Shown here one piece after another: positions 25,193-36,966 of a stretch of DNA of 64,000 nucleotides (the stretch's first letter is position 1; each line of letters opens with the position of its first letter). The notes under the pieces were generated by a model. That model was given only the letters and a program-made list of their open reading frames with translations. It did no database searches and had not been told where the DNA came from. A program made the position numbers and the translations under genes. The DNA comes from Punica granatum (lineage: Eukaryota > Streptophyta > Magnoliopsida > Myrtales > Lythraceae): the NCBI RefSeq assembly GCF_007655135.1, contig NC_045129.1, forward strand, positions 6,944,001 to 7,008,000, read 5' to 3'.

Positions 25193-27555
25193 GGAGTATT
25201 TTGACTCCAACAACTCGCAAGCCAAATCGAACTGCACATAAAATTATTCATAATATATATATATATATATATATATATCGGGCTTTCTACACCGTATCCA
25301 AGTTCATAATACTAATAAGATTGTGAATTGGGCTTTTCTTATTACATCCTCAAGCCCAATCCTAGTAGATGAACCAACCCAATATTTTTTAATGGAATAG
25401 TCGGCCTATATTAGTAAGGGAAATGTTAGGAACATGTTGGCGAGAGATTCTTCAGCGATTCAGTCTCATTGTGGGTGTGAAAAATGCTAATAGAACAATA
25501 ATAAATAGATGAAAGTGATCGGGTAATGGGTTTGCATTTGTATGATGGAATACTTTAGTTAATTTTTTCTTGTCAAGGTCATAGCAGAGTGATCATTTAA
25601 AAGTTCTTCATTGCTGTGGCATGAATCATCCCTTCGACTTGCCTTTTCTCTTTAATATGAATAAAAGATAATGTTCATTCGATTGATCAAATATTAATTC
25701 GATGAAAGACATCTAATAAGTAGGCAATTGTTCAGATTCGACCGTGGGTGCATGAATGTATTCCAATTATCAATTTTCCGAGACTGCCTAATATACTTTA
25801 CTTTTAACCTGCCAAGAAAGATATAGATCGATTGAGATATGTATCGTCAAGTACTTATGCACTCTGTCAGGTAGATATGTAGATGGTGCACATCGCTCAG
25901 CAAGAAGAAGGTATCTTATGTTCTGATCGATTTAACAGACGATATTCTTTAATATTACTGACGAATTTACTTTGTGGTTGAGCGTCCTTTTAATTCCACT
26001 TCCCCCCCTCTCCTAATTATTTTTATCGCGCCTTCCTGGCTAACTAAATTATTTTGTGCAAGTCAACTCTGCCTAAGCTTAATGAAAATTTTCAGCACGA
26101 TTAAACAAAATAGAAACAGCAATGATATTTTCTGTATGCATTAAATTTTGGGGAAACTTATACTATTAGCTTACCTAATTTTTGTTTTTCTTTTGTTCAT
26201 TTTCATCAAATAACTTTACTTACTTTTCTATTTTAAAACCCTTTTCTTTTTTTTTTCTTTTTTCTTTTTGTTTGGGTTTTGTATTGTACCGTTGGTTACT
26301 ATTATATTTACATCGTTTAATCAAATTTACTATTAAAAGAAAAGGTAAGATTTGGTTACCAACCTTTTGTAACTTTTTTTTAATTGTGTTCTAATTCTCT
26401 CTTTATTTTTAAATCTTTTCTTCGGTGTTAAGCATTTGTTCTTTAATCTTATTCTGTTTAATTCTTTCATAAAATTAATATGATATTCATAAAATAATTC
26501 CCAGCAAAGTTAAAAGATTGTTCTCACTCGACTGCAGTAGTGGCCACAACAAGCATTTTGTCCGTCATTATGTTTGCTCTCAGTTCTGTGGCTCTTCTCT
26601 CTTTAGCTCTCTGGACAACCTAGTCCTAGACGGTGGTCATAGGTGTTGAGCTTTGTCCCGTTATCTTTGTTAAAAGTTTTTCAAGTTTTAAATTTTTCAT
26701 TTTCACAGAGAGAGGGACACAATGGGAGGTCATACGTGAGCTCGTTTGTGCAATGCTATCCTTGATTGGGGCCCACGCTTCTCTCTCTTTCTCTAGCTTC
26801 TAGTAGCTTTTAGCATCGGATTTGTAGACTCGTGCGTTTCACAAACTCTATAAACAAAAATTTAAAGTAGAAAATTCCATTTATTCATAATATAAAATTT
26901 AAATTTAATAATATTTTTAAAGTGAATTTTACAGTTACAAATGTATATATCATGCAAAATTTATTTTATACTATATAGATTTCAATATAGTATGGAAATA
27001 CTTAATTTGTTTAAAATTCTTCACTATTTTCGCATCTACATAGTATTAATAAATTATATTTATTTTGTACGTATGTGATAGTTTTGCTATTAAAGATATA
27101 CCATATGAATTCTTTTAAATCCTATAATAATTGAATGAATTGTATTATGATAAGAAAAATAGTTTACACTAAAAGTGATTTTTTTTTTCAGATCTATTTA
27201 TTAATTATAATTACAGTAAATGCGTCTAATTATATAAAGTGAAAAACTGCATTATATGTCAATGATATAAAAATTCAAATAAACTAACAGATAGAGAATT
27301 TTTTTATATATCTAAACGAATATATGATCACTTGTCTATCAATAATATTTAAAGTAATTACCAAAATAGATTTCCATATATATATATATAAATGTATATA
27401 TATATATATATCTGTTCTATTATTTATTTATTTATTTGATTGATATTATGTTCATATGAATTAATTGTATATATTTACAATGAGACCACTATTTAATGCA
27501 CTTGTATTCACACACACACACATATATATATATGTATAGATTTTTTATTTAAAAA
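25193..27555. other. AT-rich intergenic DNA
   Basis: A TA microsatellite lies at about 25253-25278 and others at about 27377-27412 and 27513-27534. I found no gene, RNA gene or delimited transposon. The slightly GC-richer piece at 26510-26840 shows no motif. Confidence 0.45.
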
Positions 27556-28845
27556 TAGTAAAATACACCATCATTCCTTGAGATTTTGCCTAATGGGAGT
27601 CCACTCCATACTTAACTGAAATAACACTCCACCACATTCCTAATAGAAAAATCGATAATCCACCCCGAAAATCATGTTGACCTCATAAGGAAAAAATCCA
27701 TTGGGTCCTTAATCTTTATTTTATTTTCCAATTTAGTCCAAATTAATCTTCTTGTTTAATATCGACTTGAAAAATAAAGAAAATAGTTTTTTGGTCAAGT
27801 ATGATTGAAAATAAAAAAAGAATATAAAAAATTTAAAAGAATCTTGTAGCTACTATATATGTTTGAGATGGTCAATGACCATAAAGGTTTAGAATATCTA
27901 CGGTGGGGGTATTTATAGTAGACGAGGCCCCGCCCTTAACATCTTGTAGCTACTATTTATGTTCGAGATGGTCAATAACCTCTAAATTCTCTTTATGGTG
28001 GATGGAGAGTTTGTTGGTAATCATCTACCGTCCTATAACTCGTGAAAATAGTTATTGTAATTTCATCGGAGTAGTACCACATAACACGATTTTCATATAA
28101 AGTTTTGCTATCATGCAAATTTTCATGAATAATAAATATTTTTAAAACTTAATAAATAAAAAAGAGCAGTCAGCAAGGAGTAAGAACGAGATGATATTTC
28201 CACCACCTCGATGCGTTATGGGTCCACCAGCTAACAATGATGGGGGTGTGAGTGCAGGGGGATATGGTCTTAAGACGGAGTAGAGGGGCAATTAGACCCA
28301 CCGGCTAAGATCGAGGACTTCAAATGACAATTGTAGTCGTCAACATTAGGTAAGCTCCATACGGTGTTGGCCCATTTTATAAATTTTTTTAATTTTTTTT
28401 TCACAAGAATATTGTTAAATCATAAACATGATCTCTTTGTGTCAAATGTAGCATTTTTGAATATTGATCTTGAGAGTGGAGTCTCGCCAATAGACACCCT
28501 CATTCTAGACCATTGAGAGTCTCAATGGTTGTTCAACAAGTTGTTCTCTTTTCTTTACTATTTCCAGAATTTTATTATACTTAAAAATATTATACATTGA
28601 TAGGTTTATCGAAATTTAGATAGTAAGATCAAAACTAATAAAATGTGTAGCTCTGAAAATGAAAATAATTCAAAAGACAAAAGAATTAGGATAAAAGTGA
28701 AAAGTAAATAAATATTGAGGATTAGACGAAATTTATCTTATTAAGTCAATAAAGTTAGTGGGATGAAGTGTCTATTTTACTTAATATTAGAGTGGGATGT
28801 CATTGTGTAAAATTTTAAGGTAGGAGAATGCATTTTACTCTTGAA
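27556..28845. mobile_element. Possible long-TIR (MULE-like) relic
   Basis: About 90 bp starting GTAAAATACACCATCATTCC near 27556 resemble, at roughly two-thirds identity by eye, the reverse complement of the segment ending at about 28845 (GTAAAATGCATTCTCCTACC on the minus strand). The intervening 1.1 kb has no recognisable gene. Long diverged inverted ends are typical of Mutator-like elements, but no target duplication is visible and the right part is shared with the duplicated block. Confidence 0.35.
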
Positions 28846-28935
28846 AAATTAAAGGAGGCATGTACAATGTGCGATGCCATGGAAAGAGTATCAAAAATGA
28901 AGAGAATTAGAACAAAATCGAAAAAGCATTTAAAG

Positions 28936-29462
28936 CATTGTTATCAAAATCGAACCGGACCGATCGATTCGACCGGTCGAATTGAGAATCGACACCATGA
29001 TCGGACCGGTTCCACTTTCAGACCAGAAATGCACATTGGAATCGTTGAACCCACAGAATCGGTCGATTTGAATCTAAAAATCCACAGAATCGGCCGATTC
29101 ATGGGTTCAATGGTTGGACAAATATATAAACAAAATTATTAAGTTAATAGACAATGTAGGGTTTTGAACCTCTCTCCCCTCACTCCATGTGCACAACTAT
29201 ACCTACTCGTTAATCAATTAGGTAACATCTGTTTGTTACTTCATTTCTTCATCAATTAGTTTTGTTCCCTAGATATTATGTATTTTTTTAATGAAATTAG
29301 ATAGATATTATGCATGTAATTATCATTAATATTACTTTAAATATTAAAATATTATGATTAATTAAATCTGCAGTCCGACCCATCAAACCCCCGGTTGAAT
29401 CAATAAATTCATGAATCTATATTCTATTTGATTTGACATCTGATCCGGTTTTGATAACACTG
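28936..29462. mobile_element. hAT-type MITE
   Basis: The ends are inverted repeats (CATTGTTATCAAAATCGAAC at the left; the right end on the minus strand reads CAGTGTTATCAAAACCGG). They are flanked by an 8-bp duplication ATTTAAAG/ATTTAAAA (28928-28935 and 29463-29470). The paralogous copy B has an uninterrupted ATTTAAAG at 34535-34542, that is, the empty site. The length is 527 bp and there is no transposase. An 8-bp duplication and CA...TG ends fit the hAT superfamily. Confidence 0.85.
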
Positions 29463-29857
29463 ATTTAAAATGAGGATCAAAACTTTTCTCTGACATGACA
29501 TTTGAATAGATGGAAACAGTAAAATAACCAAACATACAGAACGAAAACAAAAAAAAAAAAGGAAAAAGGGCTAAAACAGAAAGTAAGTAAAATTACTAAA
29601 TGAAAACCCAAAGAACATGTGGGATTAAAATAGAAAGCTTTCAAAGATAGTGGGATAAAAGTATATTTTTTCCTAGCATTAGTAGCATTATAAGTTGCCT
29701 ATGTTTTTTATATATAAATATCAATATATATATATATATATATATCTTGGTTGCGTTTATGTTCATGGGATCGGATCTTGCCAGCGTATCTTGTTCAGAT
29801 CATATATTTTCTCATCAATATGAAATATCTTGAAAATTGAGAGAAAAAAATGAGAAT

Positions 29858-30000
29858 ATAGAGCGATGGCGTACGTTATCGCTTAGTAATCAAGAAATTT
29901 TAAATTTGATACTCAGTGCGACTATTCGTACTTTTTTATTGGCTATTAAGATTTTTATCTCATTATACTATATTCATAAATTTATTTTATAACCGAAAAA
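29858..30000 (+). repeat. SINE-like repeat, family S1 (paired with 35387-35526)
   Basis: The head TATAGAGCGATGGCGTACG, the body TATTGGCTATTAAGATTTT and CATTATACTATA, and the end ATAACCGAAAAA are present. The same copy exists in duplication copy B, so it inserted before the duplication. A more degenerate S1 head follows at about 30136-30240. Confidence 0.6.
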
Positions 30001-30455
30001 TATTTGACGATATGTTAAATTCGGCAAGTGGACCTATTTGCCATATTTAACATGCCGTCAGATTTCTTCTTTTCAAGTAAGAAAAAGTATATTTTATTTT
30101 CTTCTTTTCAAGTAAGAAAAGTACATTTTATTAAAAAGGATATGATGTAGTGTTATAATGGTTGGAAAGAGATTTTAGATTTAATTTTCATCAATATGAT
30201 TATCTATATTATGTTATTTTTTCAGTTATAAATGAAGTTTATTGTTCTACGATAAGAATGAGAAATAAAGCGAAATAGAGAGACACATAAGTTTATATGA
30301 AGTTTGAACCCATGATTTCTTAATTTCGAGTCAACACTTTGTGTATATTGTACTAAAACACCTTCCTCAGTATTATTTATTTTACTATTATTTTTTATGC
30401 TATCTATGTTCCTCCCATTAATTTGCTCATAAGGAAAAGATTGAAATGCAGTTTA

Positions 30456-30645
30456 ACCATTCAATATAGATTGATTTAAGTGATTTGATGTTTATTCCTC
30501 TTAAGTAAAGTTTCGAATTTGAATATTGTAAATGGAGAAAATTCACACTGAGAGAATTTTACCCTTTAGTGGATCGATCTAATTCGAACTACATTAATTA
30601 GGGTCAATTAAGTTTCCAAATACTAGATTACGCAACAAAAAAAAA
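30456..30645 (+). repeat. SINE-like repeat, family S2 (paired with 35972-36150)
   Basis: The order is head, CCCTTTAGTGGATCGATC, GGGTCAATTAAGTTTCC, then a terminal A-rich run (ACGCAACAAAAAAAAA). It is present in both duplication copies. Confidence 0.6.
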
Positions 30646-30654
30646 TGCACTTTT

Positions 30655-30814
30655 TTTTCGATATGTACCCTGGTATCCATAACCCAATGAGATCTGACTA
30701 ATCCAGTCGGAAGATCGAGTATTAAAGGTTATTCTCCCTCCCAACAAGTGTGCTTTCCGAGGTTCAAATTTGTGTTCTCCTCCTTACGCGGGTAAGCTGC
30801 TTACCACTCAACTA
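30655..30814 (-). repeat. SINE-like repeat, family S3, with empty site in copy B
   Basis: On the minus strand the head GTTGAGTGGTAAGCAGCTTA and the B-box-like AATTTGAACCTCGG precede the S2-like tail ACTGGATTAGTCAGATCTC and a poly-A run (poly-T at 30651-30658 on plus). The flanks repeat CACTTT (about 30649-30654 and 30816-30821). Copy B reads straight through GCACTTTGACC at about 36166-36176 with a single CACTTT. This duplication plus poly-A tail is what target-primed retrotransposition leaves. Confidence 0.75.
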
Positions 30815-30925
30815 ACACTTTTGACCTGTAAGACATCAACTAACTTACAGGACAATTAACATAATTAAGCTCAATTAGAGGAAGGGGTGTTGCTATTAGT
30901 GCAAAGATAGAGTACGCGAACACTA

Positions 30926-31287
30926 ACTCGTATGGTATTAGAAAATTTTTTATTTTTACTCTACTCTACTCTACTCAACTTTGATTTTACTTATTTTCAA
31001 TTTAATAACACAATATTACTTTTTACTTTTTCTTCAATTTTTTAACTATTAAATTTAATTTTTAATAATAAATTCTCTCAATTATTCATTATTTTTTTTC
31101 ACAATTCAACATCACAATCATTACTTTCTATCAATTATTTATTACTTTTTTCACAATTCAATAACATAACCATTACTTTTTCTCAACTATTCATTACTTT
31201 TTCACTTTTTTCTCATAATTCAATAACACAATCATTACAAATCAATTAAAACCAAAACTCAACTTTATTCAACTCTAAAATCAAACA
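30926..31287 (+). repeat. AT-rich internally repetitive insertion in copy A
   Basis: This is the same family as 3046-3366, with repeated 'ttcaa(c/t)a(a/t)cacaatcattac' and 'caatta/ctattcattactttt' units. Copy B lacks it (around 36264-36280). The precise ends and duplication could not be fixed. Confidence 0.5.
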
Positions 31288-31591
31288 CATTCATTATTAA
31301 GCTTTTTTTTTTCGTGTACTGTTTGTAGAAATCATATGATTAAAGCGAGTGGTTCCCCCTGCTAAACACAGTGTGGTGGGACAATCAATGTCGAATTGCT
31401 CGGGCAACGGAAGACTAGGCTGGAAGATACGTCTCCTGCATCCAATTGTTCATCCAAAGCATATAAGGTGCATCAGTACACATTGGGAAATTAAACCATG
31501 TCGGATATACATAGCAATCACAAGGGTAGAAAATAAACGGAACATGTTATTCAAAAACGCACTTATCAATACTGCTTACTAAAAATAAGAG

Positions 31592-31810
31592 GATGCAGTA
31601 CAATGACGTACATCGGTAATTAAGAAGTTTTATATTCAATACTCAATGGAATCACTGTACCCTATTAGTATTTTTATTTTTTATACTAAGTCCATGAGTC
31701 TCCTTTATTAAAAAAAAACTACGCACTTGGGACTACTCGTACCCCATCATTAGCTATTATGATTTTGTTATTAGGCCAACAGGCCTTCATTAAAACCGAA
31801 AAAAAAAAAC
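31592..31810 (+). repeat. Two adjoining S1 SINE-like copies (paired with 36554-36772)
   Basis: A full-length-looking S1 copy (31592-31720) is followed by a head-truncated second one (31723-31810, starting GGGACTACTCGTACCCC and ending AAAACCGAAAAAAAA). Both are shared with copy B. Confidence 0.55.
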
Positions 31811-32004
31811 GGCGCGTGACGATACTAACTTCAATACAACATCTGAACATGTAACTAGTAGTTCTTCAATCATTTTTTTTTAAAAATATTCTTAACTAAT
31901 AACCGGAAAAACAGTATATTATATTCATGCTTCACTGCATCTCGGGTCTCCTATGATCTGATCAGTTGCTCAGCCTGATTGCATGTGGCTCGTTCATCCG
32001 ACTG

Positions 32005-33904
32005 CTAGTGAGCTGGACGTTCGATTTCTCCGTATTTTTTTTTCTAGTCGGTTCTTCTAGCAGCCTCACCTTACAATCTTCCTTCAGTTTACAAAGCCAT
32101 TCGTATGAAGAGCCATTTTTGCACAAGGCCTCTTGTGCACTCTTCTAGAGGTCCTTCACCTTCTTCCTAATGGCATTGCCCTCTTCGTTGACCATAACTC
32201 TCCTCACCAAGCGTCGCATCTCCTCCCTCCCAACCGTCTTCTTGGACGGCAGCACCTTCGGGCGGATGGCCACCCTAATCTCTTCTGCTAGCAACGTCGC
32301 GTTCATCCTCTGCTCAGCATATAATGGTCAGCCTATCATGGGCACGGGCGGAGCCAATGTAATCCCAGGGGGGGCAATTGCCCCCCCTGAGATTCTCCCA
32401 AATCCTCCACCACACGTTAAAATATTTTCCTTACCAATTCATTTCTTTTCTTTTGGCCCCCCTGACCAACTCATTTCTTTTCTTTTGCCCCCCTAGATTC
32501 TCCTAAATCCCCCATCACATATTAAAATATTCCCCTTACCAACTCATTTCTTTTCTTTTCTTTTTCCTTCCCTAGGCTTTCGGTTTCAGTTTCTTCTGCA
32601 GGTAGCACCGTAGTAGGTTGAAGATGGCCATGCTTTGCAATCCTACAAACGCAACGTCAACTTATCTACCTTCTCCTCTCTGCTTCTGATCTTTGCTTCT
32701 TTCGGATCCTCATGCCAACACATGCAATCAGAGGTCCATGCCTTGCAAACTGCTCTCCCTCTCTCTCGATATGTCCTGCACCCTCTACAATAACCTCTCA
32801 CTGAGTACTTTTTTTGTGTTTTTTGTGGAGGTAAGGCTTCATGTTTGGAAGAGAATCAGCTCGCAAGTCGCAAGGAGCTTGGGGACTTGATCGAAGACCT
32901 TCGCCAATCGCCGGAGGGTAACCAATCTACTGATCCATTTTCTGGTTTTTTAGTTCATTGTTTTGATCCGCATTTCTTATGCAATTGATGCTACACATGC
33001 CTGAATCCTTAACCTCCGGTGGTGCAAATTGATCATGCATGCGGAAATATCCTTTTGACAGTTTTGGATTGTTTAGCACTACCTCCGAGTCTCCGACACG
33101 GTTTGTGTCGCACTTGATTTATGTCTATGCATTAGCATGTATGGTCAGAGACTCAGCATCGTGCCTTTCAATCAATAATACTTCCATTGTTTGCCCCGTT
33201 GATGCACAGTTAATATACCTATTGTATGTAGTCTTTTGCTCTATAGTGGAAAAGGCTTAGATTCTGTTTATTATCTCGAAGATAATAATTGAAAATTGTT
33301 TGTCGAATTTCGCGGCTGAGATACACGAGTCGTCATTCTTATCAGCATACCTAGACTGTGGAATCCTATTTTCAACATGGAGTGAATTTTTCAACACAAG
33401 TATAAACTATTCTTCTTGGCAGAATGTTCGCAATTCCAGCTATAGATTTTGCCTCGTGATAAGCGGTGTCTAAGTGTCTTGAATCATTGAGTCATTACAT
33501 AAGTATTGAGAGCTATGATTTGGTTATAAAATGTGATTCAAATTGCACTATTTTACTTTATTACTATTCTGTATTGGTATGTTTGATATCGCTTAATTCA
33601 TGTTTGAAATTTTAGAGTTCAGACATGGAGCATAATTATTTAATCTCTGGAGTGAGTTCGGACATTTGATATTTTTTGTAACACTGACAATGAAAGAATC
33701 TTGAATAACTTTCAGATTATGAGAACTCAAAATGAATATTTATAATTATTTAATTTTTAATTTAATGGACTTCATATTTCTCTATCGGTAATATATATTT
33801 AATACAATTTCATATATACGTCTATTTTCGTTTTATATTTGCCTCCCGACATAATTTCCTGGCTTCGCCCCTGATCATGGGCATCCCGCTCAAAATGCTC
33901 TCCG
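32005..33904 (-). pseudogene. UDP-glycosyltransferase pseudogene (C-terminal part), split by hAT element
   Basis: The sequence aligns closely with the C-terminal part of UGT2, from its last codon (UGT2 TAG at 36967; here 32005-32007) into the PSPG region (INGVPMIGWPLYAEQ part). It is interrupted by the element at 32343-33873 and ends at 33904, where unrelated duplicated DNA begins, so about two-thirds of the gene (the N-terminal part) is missing. The codon matching UGT2 Q450 is TAG (32145-32147), and two extra bases in the T-run near 32034-32044 shift the C-terminus. It cannot encode an active enzyme: the acceptor domain, catalytic His and most of the PSPG box are gone. It is the third member of the local UGT2/UGT3 subfamily. 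Confidence 0.9.
32343..33873. mobile_element. Tip100-like hAT element, non-autonomous
   Basis: The ends are CACGGGCGGAGCCA on the left and TGGCTTCGCCCCTG on the right, matching the CAGGGGCGGAGCCA terminal repeat known for Tip100-type hAT elements. The 8-bp duplication ATCATGGG flanks it perfectly (32335-32342 and 33874-33881). Removing it restores the UGT reading frame at this point. It is 1531 bp with no visible transposase domain. The subterminal runs near 32370-32390 (G7 then C7) form a hairpin. Confidence 0.88.
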
Positions 33905-34262
33905 ATATAGGAATACATTCGAATATCGGGCAGTGTGTCAGTGACCAGAAAGGTTTTGGTTGACGCCAGCATGCACATATTAATCCATCTCTCTACCACA
34001 CGTTGCACGAACGCAGCAGTGGGTGTCCAACTTTCAAGGCGTTGGTCCTATCCCTATGATCCATCACCATCTGTCATTTTCTGCCGTACGTTATCATTGT
34101 TCTTCCGCATGCTTCCACGTAGATCTGTCAATTTGGATTCCTTCAGAATAACGACGAAGTTGGTCCGTCGGTTCATAGTCGAAAAACCCAAGAAGATGCG
34201 ATTATTTAGTTGCAACTTACACGGACATCTTCTAGATTAACATATTAAACACGTACTTGATA
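33905..34262. repeat. Duplicated unknown fragment, partner of 54815-55215
   Basis: From the break in the UGT pseudogene onward the sequence closely matches 54822-55215 (for example 'gaatacattcgaatatcgg' and 'ttaatccatctctctacc') as far as the AT-rich 'ccgagtatgtata' end. Open frames cross it on the minus strand but differ between the two copies and show no domain I recognise. It could be a remnant of the 5' flank of an ancestral gene. Confidence 0.7.
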
Positions 34263-34636
34263 TTATTTTCGGCTCATACTCCGAGTATGTATAAACATAT
34301 ATACATATATACAAAAGACAAGAGAATTAGGATAAAAGTGAAAAATAAATAAATATTGAGCATCAAAAGAAATTTATTTTATTAAGTCAATAAAGTCAAT
34401 GAGGTGAAGTGTCTATTTTAGATAAGATTGGAATGAAATGTGGGAGAAAAATGCATTTTACTATTAAAAAGTTAAAGAAGTCATGTGTAATGTGCAATGA
34501 AGAAAAAAGAGAATTAGAACAAAATGGAAAAAGCATTTAAAGTGAGGATCAAAACTTGACTTTCCTCTTATATGACATTTGAATAGAGGGAAACAGTAAA
34601 ATAAGCAAATATACATAATGGAGACTAACAAAAAAA

Positions 34637-35050
34637 AATTTACATTGATGGTTCAAAAAGTTTTATAAATATTTTAGTATGATATAAAAAATTAATTTTG
34701 CTACTTAATGGTACAAAATATTTTAAACTTATTTCAGTATAGTATAAACCGTCATCTCGTCATTGACGTCGTCAAGCTGTCCTTTACAAGATCTGTAAAT
34801 TTTGCACCATCATGTAATTTACGTAAAACATTTTATACTATTAAGTTGTAACTTCAAAATATTCCATCATGTAATGTCTCACAAAAATCTGTTTTGCACC
34901 ATCAACGTCAGCTTGACGGTGTCAATAGCGAGATAACGGTTTGTACTATACTGAAACAATTTTGAAATATTTTATATCATCAAGTAAAAAAAAACTTTTC
35001 GTACTATATTGAAATATTTATAAAATTTTTTGGACCATCAATGTAATTTA
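34637..35050. mobile_element. Fold-back MITE with about 150-bp inverted arms
   Basis: The left arm starts TTTACATTGATGGTTCAAAA and the right end, on the minus strand, reads TAAATTACATTGATGGTCCA. The two arms stay alignable for roughly 150 bp, through a segment like CGTCATCTCG and GTCAAGCTG near the centre. Copy A lacks it (about 29550), so it is an insertion. A-runs at both borders hide the target duplication. Long arms without coding sequence suggest a Mutator-type or fold-back MITE. Confidence 0.7.
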
Positions 35051-35225
35051 TAAAAAAAAAAAAGGAAAAAGGGCTCAAACAGAAAGTAAGTAAAATTACT
35101 GAATGAAAACCAAAAGAACACGTGGGATTAAAATAGAAAGTTTCAAAGATAGTGGAATAAAAGTATATTTTTTTCCTAACATCAGTAGCATTATAAGTTG
35201 TCTATGTTTTGTATTATATAAATAT

Positions 35226-35262
<37 letters not shown>

Positions 35263-35386
35263 TGGTTGCGTTTAAGTTCATGGGATCGGATCTTGCAAGC
35301 TTATCTTGCTCAGATCATATATTTTCTCATCAATATTAAATATCTTGAAAATTGTGAGAAAAATACATCAATACGATGAAAAGAGA

Positions 35387-35526
35387 ATATAGCGCAATAG
35401 CGAATGTTCTCGCTTTGTAATCAAGAGAGTCTTAATTCGATATCCAGTGTGACTATTCGTGATCATTTATTAGCTATTATAAATTTTATTTCATTGCGCT
35501 AAGCCCCTCCTTCGTAACCGAAAAAA
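35387..35526 (+). repeat. SINE-like repeat, family S1 (duplicate of 29858-30000)
   Basis: Carried along in the segmental duplication. It keeps the body TTTATTAGCTATTATAAATT and the end CTTCGTAACCGAAAAAA. Confidence 0.6.
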
Positions 35527-35971
35527 TTCGACGATAGTTAAATTCGCCAAGTTGATCTATTTGTTGAATTTAATATGCTGTTAGATTTCCTTTTCAAGTA
35601 AGAAAAAGTATATTTTATTTTCTTCTTTTCAACTAAGAAAAGTATATTTTATTAAAAAGTGATATGATGTAGTGATATAATTGTTGGAAATAGATTTTAG
35701 ATTTAATTTTTATCAATAGGATTATCTGTATTATATATTTTTTTTCAGTCATATATGAGGCTATCGCTCTACAACAAGAATGAGAAATAAAGTGAAATAG
35801 AATGAGACATGTAAGTTCACGTGAAGTTTGAATCTTTGATCTCTTAATTTTGAATCAACACTTTGTGTGTACTATGCTAAAACCCCTTTCTCTATATTAT
35901 TTATTTTACATATTATTTTTTTATTCTGAATCTATGTTCCTCCCATTAATTTAAACATTGAAATGCGGTTT

Positions 35972-36150
35972 AACCAATCAATATATGTTGATTTAAGTGA
36001 TTTGACGTTTATTTTCTTTAAATAAAGTCTCGATTTCGAGTATTGTGAAATGAGAAAATTCACACTGAGAAAGTTTTACCCTTTAGTGAACCGATTCAGT
36101 TCGAACTGCATTAACTGGGGCCGATTAAGTTTCTAAATACTATATTATGC
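35972..36150 (+). repeat. SINE-like repeat, family S2 (duplicate of 30456-30645)
   Basis: Carried along in the segmental duplication. It has a B-box-like GATTTCGAGTATTG and the body CCCTTTAGTGAACCGATTC. Confidence 0.6.
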
Positions 36151-36553
36151 AACGAACAAAAAGCACTTTGACCTGTAAGACTTCAACTAACTGAATGGAC
36201 AATTAACATAATTAAGCTCAATTAGAGGAAGGGGTGTTACTATTAGTGCAAAGACAGAATACGTGGACACTAAAATCATTATGAATTTTTTTTTCGTGTA
36301 CCGTTTGTAGAAATCGCATGATTAAAGCGAGTGGTTCCCCCTGCTAAACACAGTGCGGAGGGACAATCGATGTCGAATTGTTTGGGCAACGGAAGACTGG
36401 GCTGGAAGATACGTCTCCTGCATCCAATTGTTCATCTAAAGCATATAAGGCGCATCAGTACACATTGGGAAATTATACCATGTAGGATATACATAGCAAT
36501 CACAAAGGTAGAAAATATACTCAACATGTTATTCAAAATACAGCTTAAAAAAA

Positions 36554-36772
36554 ATGCAGCATAGTGACACATATCGGTAACTAAGAAGTTTCATATTCGA
36601 TATTCAATGGGATCACTATATCCTATTAGCATTTTTATTTTTTTATACTAAGTTTATAAATCTTCCTTATAATAAAAAAAACTACATACATGGGACTATT
36701 CGTGCCCATTTATTAGCTATTATAATTTTTATTTCATTATACTACGCCTCCATTAAAACCTAAAAAAAAAAA
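36554..36772 (+). repeat. Two adjoining S1 copies (duplicate of 31592-31810)
   Basis: Same arrangement as in copy A: one full-length-looking and one head-truncated S1 repeat immediately downstream (3') of UGT2. Confidence 0.55.
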
Positions 36773-36966
36773 TACTGCATTTGACGATACTAACTTCAAT
36801 ACAACATTTGAACATATAACTGGTAGTTCTTCAGTCTTTTTTTTTTAAAATTCTTAACTAATTACCCGAAAAACAGTAAATTATATTCATGCTTCACCGC
36901 ATCCTGGGTCTCCTATGATCTGATCAGTTGCTCAGCCCGATTGCATGGGGCTCGTTCATCCGACTG

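Larger units (their letters stand above)
28671..32342. repeat. Segmental duplication, copy A (3' flank of the UGT pseudogene)
   Basis: This stretch matches 34311-37322 in the same orientation over most of its length, starting with 'caaaagac..agaattagg' and running into the C-terminal part of a UGT. Differences include several insertions: the hAT MITE (28936-29462), an S3 SINE (30655-30814) and an AT-rich block (30926-31287) occur only here, while a fold-back MITE (34637-35050) occurs only in copy B. S1 and S2 repeats common to both copies predate the duplication. Confidence 0.85.
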
